This document shows, one piece after another, positions 63,860 to 64,000 of a stretch of DNA of 64,000 nt (within the stretch, counting starts at the first letter, position 1; each line of letters opens with the position of its first letter). The stretch is from contig NZ_OY781114.1 of NCBI RefSeq assembly GCF_963676485.1, positions 930,001 to 994,000 of the forward strand. Direction: 5' to 3'. Under the pieces are notes generated by a model. The model was not told where the DNA came from. It saw only the letters and a program-made list of their open reading frames with translations, and did not search any database. The translations under genes were made by a program, and so were the position numbers. Origin of the DNA: an uncultured Cohaesibacter sp. (GTDB lineage: Bacteria > Pseudomonadota > Alphaproteobacteria > Rhizobiales > Cohaesibacteraceae).

Positions 63860-64000
63860 TTAGCGTTTCGTTGCGATCTCGATCAGAGGTTCGTAATCCT
63901 TCAAACTGACACTTCTGAAGCCACCGCCATAGCGCCGCTCAATTGCGTCATAGGCTTCAGGATCGCGCTGGTTCATCTCTTTAAGCGCATTGATCAGCTC
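63860..64000 (-). CDS. Unidentified protein, C-terminal 46 residues only
   Basis: Open from the right edge to a TAA at 63860-63862. The visible end, ELINALKEMNQRDPEAYDAI followed by a Gly-rich RRYGGGF turn and KDYEPLIEIATKR, is charged and probably helical. I do not recognise it. The coding assignment rests on codon-like composition, the open frame and the convergent arrangement. Confidence 0.5.
   Translation of the reverse strand, partial: ELINALKEMNQRDPEAYDAIERRYGGGFRSVSLKDYEPLIEIATKR

Noticed and set aside
1-64000. CRISPR arrays, tRNA or rRNA genes, insertion sequences, prophage or toxin-antitoxin systems
   Set aside because: No direct-repeat array, cloverleaf, transposase or integrase-like protein was seen on either strand; the gene content is chromosomal housekeeping plus a Tad locus.

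Overview
The window looks like ordinary chromosome from an alphaproteobacterium, most probably a marine Hyphomicrobiales (Rhizobiales) member of Cohaesibacter/Stappiaceae type. The reasons are the phoR-pstSCAB-phoU-phoB order, the recR-ybaB-dnaX-SRP RNA-HIT-nudC-pheA-cycM neighbourhood, a DnaX without the usual cysteine zinc finger, the Cpa/Tad pilus locus and a CtrA-type site. The genus is an inference. I see no phage, insertion sequence, CRISPR array, tRNA or rRNA, and no new multi-gene system. The most interesting signals are non-coding: Pho boxes, a perfect FNR box without an obvious target, a CtrA box, and several inverted-repeat-rich intergenic regions.

Layout. 1-1420 (minus): a YeeE/YedE membrane protein cut by the window edge and a periplasmic rhodanese, probably a small sulfur-handling operon. 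1789-3610: a VOC protein, a CDP-alcohol phosphatidyltransferase and ApaG. 4051-12409: the phosphate block. Kinase PhoR is followed by four tandem Pho-box units, the PstSCAB phosphate importer, PhoU and the response regulator PhoB, ending at a strong terminator; another terminator separates highly expressed pstS from pstC. 12439-13959 (minus): an L,D-transpeptidase with a basic tail. 14588-15112: a stand-alone Aer-like PAS protein. 15251-19800: a perfect FNR box, dapD, a MerR/CMD gene pair, a DUF805 protein, dapE and a membrane protein. DapD and DapE are two steps of lysine/diaminopimelate synthesis.

19831-28742: housekeeping. TruA, Fmt and peptide deformylase form a tRNA/N-terminal-methionine cluster on the minus strand. 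RmuC follows, then recR-ybaB-dnaX on the minus strand, the SRP RNA, a HIT protein and NudC. 28772-34002: an acyltransferase, a secreted metallo-beta-lactamase-fold protein and a CHASE-PAS-GGDEF-EAL protein, which appear to be inserted into the otherwise conserved block. 34459-38972: PheA, a membrane-anchored cytochrome c, nicotinamidase PncA and nicotinate phosphoribosyltransferase PncB (the NAD salvage pair), and a YbaK-type deacylase.

39306-45506: the yejABEF peptide/microcin C-type ABC importer. 45527-51173: an S41 peptidase, GhrA, an NlpC/P60 endopeptidase, a MarR regulator and leucyl aminopeptidase. 51484-63816: a Tad/Cpa (Flp) pilus locus. TadD faces the minus-strand cpaBCDEF-tadBC operon; prepilin peptidase CpaA and the Flp pilin (58 residues, 61275-61451) are also on the minus strand; a secretin-N-domain protein and two TadE-like pseudopilins are on the plus strand. 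The window ends inside an unidentified minus-strand gene.
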